DNA from: Rhodospirillaceae bacterium
Lineage (GTDB): Bacteria > Pseudomonadota > Alphaproteobacteria > Rhodospirillales > Casp-alpha2
Direction of reading: 5' to 3'
Assembly: GCA_016845145.1 (NCBI GenBank)
Contig: JAERTE010000103.1
Span: forward strand, 62,001-126,000
Length of the DNA stretch: 64,000 nucleotides
The position numbers were made by a program, and so were the translations under genes. The notes beneath the pieces are model-generated. The model made no database searches. It was not told the origin of the DNA and saw only the letters and a program-made list of their open reading frames with translations. Below, in pieces: positions 16,413-25,095 of this stretch; positions within the stretch are counted from its first letter, which is position 1, and every line of letters starts with the position of its first letter.

Positions 16413-18020
16413 GTGGGAACCGCAGCACCTAGTTACGACTATATCATCATCGGTGCCGGCTCCGCCGGTTGCACACTCGCCAATCGTTTGACTGCCGATC
16501 CGAAAACATCTGTATTGGTGCTGGAGGCCGGTGGCGAAGACCGCAATATCTGGATTCACATTCCGGTCGGATACATCAAAACGATGGTCAACCCGAAGAT
16601 CAATTGGATGTTCGATACGGAACCCGAACCCAACCTTGCCGGTCGTCAAATTCCCGTTCCGCGCGGTAAGGTTCTGGGTGGGTCCTCTTCCATCAACGGT
16701 ATGATTTATGTCCGCGGCCAGGCCCGCGACTATGATATGTGGGGACAATTGGGCAACCGCGGTTGGACATACTCCGATGTGCTTCCCTATTTCAAGCGAT
16801 CCGAAAATCGCGATACCGGAGGTGACGAATTTCATGGTGACGGTGGCCCCCTAAATGTTACCGACCCGACAGTTACCTATCCCCTGCTTGATACGATTGT
16901 CGATGCCGCAGAGGAGCAGGGTTACCCTCGAAATCCGGATTACAATGGCGCCGACCAAGAAGGCTTTTCCTACTATCAACTGACCCAGAAGAACGGTCGC
17001 CGCTTCAGCGCCAAAGCCGCTTACTTGGACCCTGTTCGCAATCGCGCCAATCTACATGTCCAACCCTACGCTCAGGTCACCGGATTGGTCATGGACGGCA
17101 AACGCGTGACCGGTGTCGATTACACGGTGGATGGCAAACCACGCCGAACACTGGCGGGACGCGAGGTGATTTTGTGTGCCGGTTCCGTGCAGTCTCCACA
17201 ATTGCTCGAGCTCTCAGGAATCGGCAGGCCGGAGATTTTGAAAGCGCAGGGAATTGACGTCGCCCACGAATTGTCCGGTGTCGGAGAAAACCTTCAAGAT
17301 CACTACATCAGCCGTCTGGTCTGGCGATTGAAAAACACGACATCGCTGAACGAAGCGACGCGCGGCTGGCGGATGATGATGGAGGGCCTAAAGTTTCTTA
17401 CCACATCAAAGGGTGCGCTGACGCTATCGGCAGGCGTTCTTGCGGGATTCGTGAAAAGCCGGCCGGAATTGGAGACGCCCGACATTCAGTACCATATCGC
17501 CCACGCCAGCTTCAAAGACCCAAAGAAACGCGTGTTCGACAATTTCCCGGGATTAACCGTCGGTCCGTGCCAATTGCGTCCGGAAAGCCGCGGCTCAATC
17601 CACATTAAGTCTGCGGACCCGTTCGCAGCACCGGCGATCCAACCGAATTTCCTGACCGAGGAAATGGACCGTCAAACCCATGTCGCCGGCATGCGCATCG
17701 CACGGCAGATTATTGGGGCGGATGCCATGACGCCCTATCGCGACTCGGAAGTTCTGCCGGGGCCAGATCTGCAAAGCGACGATGAGCTCTTGGATTACGC
17801 CCGCGAGACGGGTGCGACGCTGTATCACCCCGTGGGTACCTGCAAAATGGGGAACGATCCCATGGCGGTGGTCGATGATCGGCTGCGTGTGCATGGCTTG
17901 AGCGGCCTTCGCATTGTCGATGGATCAGCCATGCCGCGCCTGACGTCGGGCAATACAAACGCACCGATCATCATGATGGCGGAAAAAGCGGCGGACATGA
18001 TTGTCGAAGACAACGCCTAA
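16413..18020 (+). CDS. GMC-family FAD oxidoreductase (choline dehydrogenase-like)
   Basis: A 535-residue flavoprotein. The N-terminal dinucleotide motif is [22 protein letters not shown] signature 1 is [20 protein letters not shown], and signature 2 is [15 protein letters not shown]. The C-terminal active site contains [10 protein letters not shown] and [17 protein letters not shown]. Members oxidise primary or secondary alcohols (choline, long-chain alcohols, polyethylene glycol). The start is GTG at 16413, supported by GGGAGGAAA 8 nt upstream. Being downstream of an acyl-CoA synthetase suggests work on fatty or aromatic alcohols rather than osmoprotection, and no betaine-aldehyde dehydrogenase is next to it. 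It converges with a kinase gene. Confidence 0.88.
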   Translation: MGTAAPSYDYIIIGAGSAGCTLANRLTADPKTSVLVLEAGGEDRNIWIHIPVGYIKTMVNPKINWMFDTEPEPNLAGRQIPVPRGKVLGGSSSINGMIYVRGQARDYDMWGQLGNRGWTYSDVLPYFKRSENRDTGGDEFHGDGGPLNVTDPTVTYPLLDTIVDAAEEQGYPRNPDYNGADQEGFSYYQLTQKNGRRFSAKAAYLDPVRNRANLHVQPYAQVTGLVMDGKRVTGVDYTVDGKPRRTLAGREVILCAGSVQSPQLLELSGIGRPEILKAQGIDVAHELSGVGENLQDHYISRLVWRLKNTTSLNEATRGWRMMMEGLKFLTTSKGALTLSAGVLAGFVKSRPELETPDIQYHIAHASFKDPKKRVFDNFPGLTVGPCQLRPESRGSIHIKSADPFAAPAIQPNFLTEEMDRQTHVAGMRIARQIIGADAMTPYRDSEVLPGPDLQSDDELLDYARETGATLYHPVGTCKMGNDPMAVVDDRLRVHGLSGLRIVDGSAMPRLTSGNTNAPIIMMAEKAADMIVEDNA

Positions 18021-18023
18021 CCG

Positions 18024-19316
18024 TCAGTCGGCAACAACCCGCGAGGCCGGCAAGCACATGACCGCCTTCGTGTATTCACCTTTGACACTCTCAATGGTCA
18101 AGGTGCCATCGTGGGCTTCGGTCAATGTTCTGCTCAGTGAAAGACCGAGGCCGACCCCTTCGTGCTTGCCCGCCGAGCCCCGTTGGATCTGGCGAAACGG
18201 CTCGAACGCGGCGGCGATTTCCGTCTCCGTCAAGCCAACCCCGCTGTCGACAACCGCAAGCAAGATATCGCCGTCGCTGTTGACAGCTTTTTCCAGCTTG
18301 ACGGCACCACCGGACGGCGTGAACTTGATCGCATTGGTCAACAGGTTTGAGACCACTTGTTCAAGCCGCAATCGATCACCTGTTATCGTGGGCAAACTGG
18401 CCCCCTTGCCATTGGACAAAAGTAGCCCCCGTTCTTCGGCCAACGGCTGCACACGGGCGACACAATCGACGCACAACCGATTTAGATCGACGGACGATTC
18501 GACCAGTTGCAACCCACCAACCTCAATGGCCGAGACGTCAAGAATATCGTTCACGAGTTCTAGCAAATGCATCGCTGAATTAAGCGTAAGGTTTGTGTAC
18601 TCCTGGTATTCCACGGGCTCAATTTTTCCTAGAGTCCCCAGCGTCATCAATTCGGAAAACCCGATGATCGAATTCAGCGGCGTGCGCAGTTCGTGACTGA
18701 CCGTGGCCAAAAACTGGGTCTTAGCCGCATTGGCGGTCTCAGCCATGGACATGGCGTCGCGCAATTCAGCTTCGACGTCACGACGACGGCTGATTTCCGT
18801 CGTCAGTTCACTTGTTCTCGACGCGACGCGTTCCTCCAATTCGCTCCGGGTGCGTCGCAAAAGGCGCTCTCGGTCGGCTGCCTGCGACCCGTCGAAAATT
18901 TGGATGAGGCACAATTTATCGCCGGCTTCGTTTTCCAACGGCTTGACGACGACAGACTGGACCATCGGCTCACCCTGCTCGCGGGCCGTATTCATCCGAA
19001 AAAGCGGAAACAAATGTCCATTGAATCGTGGTGAAAGGTAACTTGAGAGACCGGATGTCAACGCTTGTTCAATAGCCATGGGCAAACGAACCGACGTTGC
19101 GATATCAAACACGTCATCAAGCGGTTTTCCCAATGCCCGGCCCCGCGGAATACGGGATGCATCCTCAATCCATGCATTCCACAACAAAATGACACTATTC
19201 GATTCCAGCACGATCAGGCCGACATCCGCGGCGTCTGCCAGTGATTGCAGGAAATACCCGTCCGCATCCCGCAGCATGGCTTCAGATTTTTTAACTGATC
19301 CAAGCGGACCTGGCAT
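18024..19316 (-). CDS. soluble PAS histidine kinase
   Basis: A 430-residue kinase with no membrane segment. A PAS-like domain covers about residues 22-145 (LADAADVGLIVLESN). A coiled coil follows (ERLLRRTRSELEERVASRTS), then HisKA with the phospho-histidine at residue 208 (FLATVSHELRTPLNS), and an HATPase_c domain with N-box (QVVSNLLTNAIKFTPSG), G1 (DSGVGL) and G2 (GVGLGLSLS). It is the last gene of a three-gene operon starting with a receiver protein and CheC; it begins right after the cheC stop. It likely phosphorylates that receiver in answer to a cytoplasmic redox or ligand signal. Confidence 0.88.
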   Translation of the reverse strand: MPGPLGSVKKSEAMLRDADGYFLQSLADAADVGLIVLESNSVILLWNAWIEDASRIPRGRALGKPLDDVFDIATSVRLPMAIEQALTSGLSSYLSPRFNGHLFPLFRMNTAREQGEPMVQSVVVKPLENEAGDKLCLIQIFDGSQAADRERLLRRTRSELEERVASRTSELTTEISRRRDVEAELRDAMSMAETANAAKTQFLATVSHELRTPLNSIIGFSELMTLGTLGKIEPVEYQEYTNLTLNSAMHLLELVNDILDVSAIEVGGLQLVESSVDLNRLCVDCVARVQPLAEERGLLLSNGKGASLPTITGDRLRLEQVVSNLLTNAIKFTPSGGAVKLEKAVNSDGDILLAVVDSGVGLTETEIAAAFEPFRQIQRGSAGKHEGVGLGLSLSRTLTEAHDGTLTIESVKGEYTKAVMCLPASRVVAD

Positions 19317-19937
19317 CTAGGTTTCCAGCCTTGTCAAAAACTTGTCAATCATGGATACAAAATGCCGCATTGACGACAGCTTGAGAACCAGCACGACATA
19401 TCCTGTCACGTCCTCATCGCCGATACTAAACCCAATGCGAACAAACATCCCGTAGTCCTTGCCGCCGACCTCAGAGCTTGAATTCAACAACACGGAATTG
19501 CGAGCCCCCTGTACGAAAGCCGGCACCTCTCCCTTGATGCGCTCTCCAAGAATATCGGCGATGGTTCCCAAACAGGCATTGAGCAAAACGTTGCCGACTT
19601 CCGTGAGGGCCTCTTGTTCCATTTCCGACAGAACATCGAGCGGCACTTCATCGGCTAGCAACATGCGAACCAATTCCAAACTCTTTGTTTCCGGAAACAC
19701 CAAAACGATGTTGCCGTCAAATTTGCCGTCAAACCCTTGGGCCACACCACAAACATTTGGACCCGTAAGTTCGTCCAAAAGGTCGCCGACTTGGTCGAGT
19801 TCAAGGATATCCACCGAAGGCACGTTCAACCCCACCGGATTGCTCATCATCACGCTTAGGGAACTGGCGGCCTTGCCCATAGCGACATTGAACACCTCGC
19901 AAATAGCGTCACGAAGATAGTCTTGCAGTTCGATCAC
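19317..19937 (-). CDS. cheC: CheC-type phosphatase
   Basis: A 206-residue member of the CheC/CheX/FliY family. Two copies of the E-x2-N catalytic motif are visible: Glu14/Asn17 (DAICEVFNVAMG) and Glu113/Asn116 (ALTEVGNVLLNACLG). CheC dephosphorylates CheY-type receivers and in Bacillus also binds CheD. It starts inside the end of the receiver gene (4-nt overlap) and ends directly before the kinase gene. This makes a closed set: receiver, phosphatase and kinase. No cheA, cheW or cheD is nearby, so the target is most likely the adjacent receiver rather than the main chemotaxis pathway. Confidence 0.85.
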   Translation of the reverse strand: MIELQDYLRDAICEVFNVAMGKAASSLSVMMSNPVGLNVPSVDILELDQVGDLLDELTGPNVCGVAQGFDGKFDGNIVLVFPETKSLELVRMLLADEVPLDVLSEMEQEALTEVGNVLLNACLGTIADILGERIKGEVPAFVQGARNSVLLNSSSEVGGKDYGMFVRIGFSIGDEDVTGYVVLVLKLSSMRHFVSMIDKFLTRLET

Positions 19938-20302
19938 GAGGCTGTCTCCACGACTTTCTCAATGAACGCAGATACGGTGTCTTCCCCGGCGGGTTTGGGA
20001 ATGAAATGTACATCCATTTCCTCAGCGCGCTTGCGCATGGCTTCCTGGATATCAGCTGTAACCATTGAAATCAGAATTCCGGGGTAGGTGTCCTTCAGAC
20101 GTTCCGCAACCTCGAACCCTTCCATTCCGGGCATATGCTGGTCGATCAGGGCAATATCCACCGAATTTTCCTCAGCCAATGCCAAGGCCTTTTTACCGCC
20201 ATCAGCCTCATGTATCGCCCAATCGGGTCGAAGGCTAAGCAAAATCTTTCGCAGGATTAAGCGGGCAACACGGCTGTCATCCACAATCAAAACAGTTTTC
20301 AT
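19934..20302 (-). CDS. single-domain response regulator (CheY-like)
   Basis: A 122-residue receiver with no output domain. Acidic pocket Asp8/Asp9, phospho-acceptor Asp54 (IALIDQHMPGM), Thr82 and Lys103 are all in place. It is the first gene of an operon with cheC and a PAS kinase, with which it overlaps by 4 nt. A single-domain receiver can act on a partner protein or serve as a phosphate sink. Its promoter region carries a perfect 19-nt inverted repeat 47 nt upstream of the start. Confidence 0.9.
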   Translation of the reverse strand: MKTVLIVDDSRVARLILRKILLSLRPDWAIHEADGGKKALALAEENSVDIALIDQHMPGMEGFEVAERLKDTYPGILISMVTADIQEAMRKRAEEMDVHFIPKPAGEDTVSAFIEKVVETAS

Positions 20303-20348
20303 TATTCTTTGCCCTCTCGGAGAAAATTAAGCCATCTAGACACATCCG

Positions 20349-20367
20349 TGTTTCGTATTACGAAACA
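20349..20367. promoter_or_regulatory. perfect 19-nt palindrome upstream of the receiver-cheC-kinase operon
   Basis: TGTTTCGTA and TACGAAACA surround a single T, giving nine perfect base pairs. It lies 47-65 nt upstream of the receiver start, where a promoter is expected, and has the size and symmetry of a TetR- or MarR-type operator. No such regulator gene is adjacent. Confidence 0.55.
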
Positions 20368-20440
20368 AAACTAGACCAAGGTAATATATATTATTTCATG
20401 AATTGATGCTGCGCTAGTGGTTTTTCTCGCTCATTCAGGT

Positions 20441-21139
20441 TTAGAGGAGTCCGAGAGGGAAGACATCAATACCAACGAAAGCGTGCCCAGCCAGGAGTCC
20501 CACATAGACTATAATACACACAACCGTATGCCACCATGGAATTTCTCGCCGTTCCATGCGGACCTTTCCCATGGCGATCGCGACAAGTGGCACAAAGGAA
20601 GTTTGCGCCTCGAAACGCAACCAATCATCTCCAACCGTCGTCCGTTTGCGATGATCAATGTGGGCTGCACCAGCGAGTGCCAGCGCGGTCATCCCACCAA
20701 ACAACAATAAGGCTGCGATATGGCCATTCGCCAGTAAATGAGAAATGCCCCACAGCGCAATCCCCCACATCACGGGATGGCGGGTAATTTTAAAGACACC
20801 TTTCGCCTCTGGACGCCATCCCAGACTTTCAGCCGGAACCATACTTGGATTTCGTGTGAGAACCCCGCTGACGAGCAGAAATACAGCGATCAGCATGAAC
20901 GTAAGCGAACCGTGCTGCATGGCTGTATTGGGCTCAAAGACAGCAACAATAGGCGCCGCGTTGTAGGCCTTAACAACCCATATCAGAAGCGCAACCGTTA
21001 GAGCGGAGTATGCAATCAAGTACACTTTCTCGCCCGATGTCCGCACCAATGCACGGCGAACACCCACCATCGGCAGCAAAACATGGCTAGCGATAAACAA
21101 ACCCATGGCGAGGGCGAGATGTCCCAATGTACCGGTCAT
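20441..21139 (-). CDS. nnrU: NnrU-family membrane protein
   Basis: A 232-residue membrane protein with about six helices. The central FKITRHPVMWGIALWGISHL is the NnrU/isoprenylcysteine methyltransferase-like signature. NnrU was named for its link with nitrite and nitric oxide reductase genes in Rhodobacter, but many members lie elsewhere, and here no denitrification gene is near. The HPV motif and helix pattern suggest a heme- or methyl-transfer-like fold; the biochemical role is unknown. It diverges from an SMR exporter gene with 80 nt between starts. Confidence 0.8.
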   Translation of the reverse strand: MTGTLGHLALAMGLFIASHVLLPMVGVRRALVRTSGEKVYLIAYSALTVALLIWVVKAYNAAPIVAVFEPNTAMQHGSLTFMLIAVFLLVSGVLTRNPSMVPAESLGWRPEAKGVFKITRHPVMWGIALWGISHLLANGHIAALLLFGGMTALALAGAAHIDHRKRTTVGDDWLRFEAQTSFVPLVAIAMGKVRMERREIPWWHTVVCIIVYVGLLAGHAFVGIDVFPLGLL

Positions 21140-21219
21140 TTTGGTATTTTAATCGGTCTTGCCTAGTGGCGCTACCGTGCTATGGACGGTTGGAAATTCA
21201 GACACAGGAAGGAAACGTC

Positions 21220-21549
21220 ATGTCTTGGATTCTGCTTGCCTTGGCTATCGTGACTGAGGTCATGGGCACCATCGCCCTCAAGACATCCGATGGTTTCACC
21301 AATCTGGGCTCCAGTGCGATGGTCATTACCGCCTACAGCGCGAGTATCGTCTTACTGGGGCTGTGTTTAAAAGGCATCGACATCGGTGTCGCTTATGCAA
21401 TTTGGGCCGGGGCCGGAACGGCCTTGATCGCCGTCGCGGGCTTGTTCTTGTTCAACGAGTCCATGACGCCTTTGAAACTGGTCTCAATTACTTTGATTAT
21501 TGTGGGTGTAATCGGCTTGAATTTGGCGAACGGATCCAACGCGGCCTAA
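21220..21549 (+). CDS. small multidrug resistance (SMR) family exporter
   Basis: A 109-residue protein with four membrane helices. Glu13 (LALAIVTEVMGTIALK) is the essential proton and substrate carboxylate of EmrE/QacE/SugE. The pattern AYAIWAGAGTALIAVAGLFLF in helix 3 and LNLANG at the end are family-typical. It functions as an antiparallel dimer swapping protons for quaternary cations or guanidinium. The ATG at 21220 is preceded by GGAAGGAAA; an upstream extension from 21127 would be antisense to nnrU and is rejected. EmrE-type versus guanidinium (Gdx)-type cannot be settled, as no guanidine riboswitch is seen. Confidence 0.85.
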   Translation: MSWILLALAIVTEVMGTIALKTSDGFTNLGSSAMVITAYSASIVLLGLCLKGIDIGVAYAIWAGAGTALIAVAGLFLFNESMTPLKLVSITLIIVGVIGLNLANGSNAA

Positions 21550-21569
21550 GTATCAATCGACAGCGAGGA

Positions 21570-22031
21570 TCATTTGACGGTGTCGTCCACCATCACGACC
21601 GCAGCTTCATCAGGCGGCTGGCTGTTCCGCGTCACAATGTAAGTCGCGACCGGCACCAGAATGGCAGCCATCACCAGCGGCAAAACCCAATCCACCGCAA
21701 CAAATCCGGCTATGTACACAAAACTCCCGGCCATCGTAAGAACGGCCAGCAGCTTTGCCTTCATCGGGATGACCTGATGCATGTGCCAGTCGCGGATGGG
21801 AGGACCAAGCTTGGGATGATGCCAAAGCCAGGCGTGAAACTTTAGCGACGAGCGCGAGAAAGCCCAAAGCGCGATCAGCAGAAAAACCGTAGTCGGCAGG
21901 CCAGGCAGAAATATGCCGACGACCCCCAACCCTACATTGGCCCAGCCAAATGCCAGCAAGCTCCAGCGCATCCAACAATTGGATACGGCATGCACCATTT
22001 CGCTATCTTGTTTGTCGGGCTCCGTGTTCAC
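21570..22031 (-). CDS. DUF454 (YbaN-like) inner-membrane protein
   Basis: A 153-residue protein with about three membrane helices. The family motif LGVVGIFLPGLPTTVFLLIA is followed by FSRSSLKFHAWLWHHPKLGP and a conserved cytoplasmic loop (IRDWHMHQVIPMKAKL). Function is unknown across bacteria; YbaN-like proteins are often near heme or iron genes. The start is GTG at 22031 with AAAGG 10 nt upstream; an ATG at 21998 lacks a ribosome site. It diverges from the phosphatase gene. Confidence 0.75.
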   Translation of the reverse strand: MNTEPDKQDSEMVHAVSNCWMRWSLLAFGWANVGLGVVGIFLPGLPTTVFLLIALWAFSRSSLKFHAWLWHHPKLGPPIRDWHMHQVIPMKAKLLAVLTMAGSFVYIAGFVAVDWVLPLVMAAILVPVATYIVTRNSQPPDEAAVVMVDDTVK

Positions 22032-22102
22032 GCTTTTCAGCCTTTCACCAGATGGCGAATTCTATCATATTGCCAGCTTCCGGAAAATTTCATGATGTTG
22101 CA

Positions 22103-22786
22103 ATGAATACCAGCACAGATACATCTCCGTTAACATATGGCGAAATCGTCGGTGACGACGGCATCTGGACCCAACACCTGAATCACGTCCAAGGCACAGG
22201 TTTGCGGCCCACCCTCTTCCTTGACCGCGATGGCGTTATTCTCGAGGAAACACACTACCTGCATACCGCCGAGGACACGCGCCTGATGCCAGGCGCGGCT
22301 GCGTGTATTCGCCGTGCCAATGAATTGCAGATTCCTGTCGTCGTGGTGACCAATCAAAGCGGAATTGGACGTGGAATTTATGGCTGGGCAGAATTCGCCA
22401 TTGTACAAGAGAAAATGCTTGATGATCTGGCGAGCGATGATGCCTTCGTCAATGCCGTCATGGCTTGCCCGTTTCATGACAATGCCGAGCCGCCCTGGAA
22501 TATCCCGAACCACCCCGACCGCAAACCCGCCCCTGGCATGCTTCTCCGTGGCGGAGACATGCTGCCGATCGATTACGGCGCATCTTGGATCGTCGGTGAC
22601 CATGCTAGTGATCTGCAAGCGGGCAAGGCCGCAGGCCTACAAGGCGGGGTTCATGTATGGTGTGGGCATGGGTCGCATCCCGGCCAACGGGACAACGCGT
22701 GGAAAACGGCAGGAAACGGTTTTACCGTACTCGAAGGCGATAGCATTGCCGACGTACCGAGCTTGATCTCCATGCTATCGGATTGA
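22103..22786 (+). CDS. HAD-IIIA phosphatase (GmhB/HisB-N-like) with altered zinc site
   Basis: A 227-residue phosphatase related to D-glycero-D-manno-heptose 1,7-bisphosphate 7-phosphatase. Nucleophile Asp41 and acid Asp43 lie in LFLDRDGVI, Thr/Ser in VVVTNQSGIGRG, and the metal-binding aspartates in IVGDHASDLQAG. RKPAPGML is the substrate loop. In E. coli GmhB a zinc knuckle has the form C-x-H ... C-x-C-R-K-P. Here the same positions read C122-P-F-H125 and H137-P-D139-R-K-P, so at most Cys, His, His and Asp remain. The ATG at 22103 is chosen for its spacing to the core; about 35 extra N-terminal residues precede the first strand. No other heptose gene is adjacent. Confidence 0.75.
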   Translation: MNTSTDTSPLTYGEIVGDDGIWTQHLNHVQGTGLRPTLFLDRDGVILEETHYLHTAEDTRLMPGAAACIRRANELQIPVVVVTNQSGIGRGIYGWAEFAIVQEKMLDDLASDDAFVNAVMACPFHDNAEPPWNIPNHPDRKPAPGMLLRGGDMLPIDYGASWIVGDHASDLQAGKAAGLQGGVHVWCGHGSHPGQRDNAWKTAGNGFTVLEGDSIADVPSLISMLSD

Positions 22787-22847
22787 CCTTTCTCCAATCC
22801 CGATTAGGTTGTTCGTAGGCCTCACACAACAGTACATAGGGTGTCCC

Positions 22848-23699
22848 ATGAAACTCATGCGTTATGGTCCCGTGGGCCAAGAGAAACCGGCGTTGTTGGA
22901 CGAACAAGGCCGCATGCGAGACCTGTCGGACAAACTGAACGATTTGCGCGACGGCAATCTCGACCCCGATCGTTTGGCGGCGCTCTCCAATATCGACGCT
23001 GAGACATTGCCGGTTGTCCAGGGCACGGTACGGCTCGGCACGCCGGTTACAGGCGTTGGAAAAATCGTTGCCATCGGGTTGAACTACGCGGACCACGCCG
23101 CCGAGGCCGGTATGGAAACACCGGATGAACCGGTGATCTTCACCAAAGCCATTACCGCACTGAACGGTCCCAATGATCCGGTCGTATTGCCCAAAAACGC
23201 ATCGAAAACCGACTGGGAGGTCGAATTGGCCGTCGTTATCGGGCGTAAAGCCCAATACGTAACGCAAGGCGAGGCCATGGACCACGTGGCCGGATATGCG
23301 GTGTTCAACGATGTATCAGAGCGCGCCTTTCAACTCGAAAGCACGGGACAATGGGTCAAAGGAAAAAGCTTCGACACATCCGCGCCCCTAGGCCCCTGGC
23401 TGGTTACCCTTGATGAAATCACCGACCCGCAGAACTTAAACATCTGGCTCGAAGTCAACGGCAAGCGGGTTCAGGACGGGAATACCCGCACCATGGTGTT
23501 CGGTATCAGCCATTTGGTCAGCTATGTCAGCCAGTACATGACGCTGCTTCCTGGTGACGTTATTGCGACTGGCACACCACCGGGCGTGGGCATGGGCATG
23601 ACCCCCCAGATGTATCTCAAGCCCGGCGACACCATGCGGCTGGGCATTGAAGGCTTGGGCGAGCAAAACCAAGACGTTCTGGCTTACAGCGCGGGCTGA
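22848..23699 (+). CDS. fumarylacetoacetate hydrolase (FAH) family enzyme
   Basis: A 283-residue enzyme with the FAH fold. An N-terminal domain (about residues 1-65) precedes the catalytic beta-roll. IGLNYADHAAEAGMETPDEP and the metal site in TDWEVELAVVIG (two Glu) with the Asp of FNDVSERAFQ bind Mg2+ or Mn2+, and GTPPGVGMGM lies near the C-terminus. Members include ureidoglycolate lyase, 2-hydroxyhepta-2,4-diene-1,7-dioate isomerase and oxaloacetate decarboxylases; the exact substrate cannot be read. The ATG at 22848 is chosen because MKLMRYGPVGQEKPAL is the usual family start. The 3' end overlaps the convergent ELM1 gene by 16 nt. Confidence 0.82.
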   Translation: MKLMRYGPVGQEKPALLDEQGRMRDLSDKLNDLRDGNLDPDRLAALSNIDAETLPVVQGTVRLGTPVTGVGKIVAIGLNYADHAAEAGMETPDEPVIFTKAITALNGPNDPVVLPKNASKTDWEVELAVVIGRKAQYVTQGEAMDHVAGYAVFNDVSERAFQLESTGQWVKGKSFDTSAPLGPWLVTLDEITDPQNLNIWLEVNGKRVQDGNTRTMVFGISHLVSYVSQYMTLLPGDVIATGTPPGVGMGMTPQMYLKPGDTMRLGIEGLGEQNQDVLAYSAG

Positions 23700-24655
23700 A
23701 GTATTCGATCCCGGATCGCTGCGGCGATTTCATCAGCCGCGTTCAGCGGCACATGCGCATCAGAATCTAGACTGCCTGAAAACGGATTTGCGTAGCCCCC
23801 GTCGTAAAGCGAAGCGTGGCAACGCGCATGCTTCGGCGTGATTAATGCCGGTGGCGCAAAAATCTGGACGGGCACGGGCACGGCGCAAGCTTCAGAGCAC
23901 ATAGAAACGGAATCCCCGGTAACCACGACATAATCCGCGCACGCCAGAAATCCCTGGTAAGGATTCTCTCCCGCGTCGCCCCACTGAAAAACGCGAGCGG
24001 GTGCAGTGATCGCCGAAATCAGGGCTTGAGCCGCTGAGCCCGTTCTGCGGCTGGTGCTCACCATCAATGACCCGCCCGACGTTACCGCCATCTGCGACAC
24101 CCCTGCGCCCAATTCCCGCGCCATATCATTGGTGAACTTTCTACGCCGCGTCGCCCCGCCGACCATGACGGCGATCCGCGGTATTGCTAAGTCTTTGAAC
24201 TCGGGCAGCCATTTTTCCCGAGCCAGCTTTAGGCTTTTCGCCGACAAGCCGTGCGGCGCGCCGGTAACGGTCATTGTGTTCGCAGCGGCAATACCGGGGT
24301 CATGCTTCGGCACGGCAATCAAATCGAAGTCCTCGCTCCCGGCACCCGGATGCATAATCTGCACCAAGCGGGTTTGTCCGTTGGATTGCCGTTTGATCGC
24401 CCGGGCAATGGGCGCAGTACGGCGGCCCGCGGCGATAACCAAGCGAGGCCAGGGTGGATTGATTTGCGCCCGCGCTGTCGACGCAAGTCCCAGTATTGAA
24501 GCACCAAGAAAGGCGTTGGGTAGCCGAGCCCAAGAACCATAATCGATATCGATGACCCGAAATGGCGCCCCCAAGACCTCTGCAACGCCTAAAGCCTGTG
24601 AGCGATTTCCCGCGCGATCGTCGGCCAATACCCAAATTTCGTGATCGTTTGTCAT
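23684..24655 (-). CDS. mitochondrial fission ELM1-family protein (DUF1022)
   Basis: A 323-residue soluble protein with the opening MTNDHEIWVLADDRAGNRSQ, then RLVIAAGRRTAPIARAIKR and a late segment VVTGDSVSMCSEACAVPVPV. These segments define the ELM1 family found in alphaproteobacteria and plants (plant ELM1 recruits the dynamin DRP3A to mitochondria). The bacterial protein looks like a GT-B fold glycosyltransferase without proven activity; some relatives are linked with lipopolysaccharide synthesis. It diverges from hspQ. Confidence 0.85.
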   Translation of the reverse strand: MTNDHEIWVLADDRAGNRSQALGVAEVLGAPFRVIDIDYGSWARLPNAFLGASILGLASTARAQINPPWPRLVIAAGRRTAPIARAIKRQSNGQTRLVQIMHPGAGSEDFDLIAVPKHDPGIAAANTMTVTGAPHGLSAKSLKLAREKWLPEFKDLAIPRIAVMVGGATRRRKFTNDMARELGAGVSQMAVTSGGSLMVSTSRRTGSAAQALISAITAPARVFQWGDAGENPYQGFLACADYVVVTGDSVSMCSEACAVPVPVQIFAPPALITPKHARCHASLYDGGYANPFSGSLDSDAHVPLNAADEIAAAIRDRILQPAL

Positions 24656-24751
24656 GCTGTCGCCGATTAGACCTCAGCGTTCAGGCGGGTTCAACAGCGC
24701 CGAACGAACGCCGCGTGTCTTTTGCCGGGCGCAGACGTTATAGTGCCGACC

Positions 24752-25072
24752 ATGTCGGATACCGCTACTGCTGAGTTCGCCGTTGGCCAACTGGTCCTCC
24801 ACCGCCTGTTTGAATACCGAGGCGTCGTCATCGATGTGGACCCTTACTTCAAGGGAACAGACGATTGGTACGATCATATGGCCCGCTCGAAACCGCCAAA
24901 AGACCGGCCTTGGTACCACGTGTTGGTAGACGGTGGTGAAATGCGAACCTATGTGGCGGAACGAAATCTGCAACCTGATCCCAAGGGGACAGCCATTGAC
25001 CACCCCGATATCTCCGATTATTTCGATCACTTCGGTGCCGGTTGTTATGTTGCCCGGCAAAAATCCAACTAA
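24752..25072 (+). CDS. hspQ: heat shock protein HspQ
   Basis: A 106-residue protein of the YccV-like/HspQ family. FAVGQLVLHRLFEYRGVVIDVDPYF, PWYHVLVD and TYVAERNL.PD are the signature blocks of this small beta-barrel fold. In Salmonella HspQ is both a substrate and specificity enhancer of the Lon protease; it also binds hemimethylated DNA. The ATG at 24752 is chosen since MSDTATAEFAVGQ fits the family start. It is followed 23 nt later by a CoA-transferase family gene on the same strand. Confidence 0.88.
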   Translation: MSDTATAEFAVGQLVLHRLFEYRGVVIDVDPYFKGTDDWYDHMARSKPPKDRPWYHVLVDGGEMRTYVAERNLQPDPKGTAIDHPDISDYFDHFGAGCYVARQKSN

Positions 25073-25095
25073 CCCATATTGCGAGACAACCGAAC

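Noticed and set aside
20441..21139. NnrU taken as evidence of a denitrification cluster
   Set aside because: No nitrite, nitric oxide or nitrous oxide reductase genes are adjacent.
21220..21549. Guanidine riboswitch upstream of the SMR exporter
   Set aside because: The 80 nt between the divergent starts show no conserved guanidine-riboswitch elements that I can recognise.
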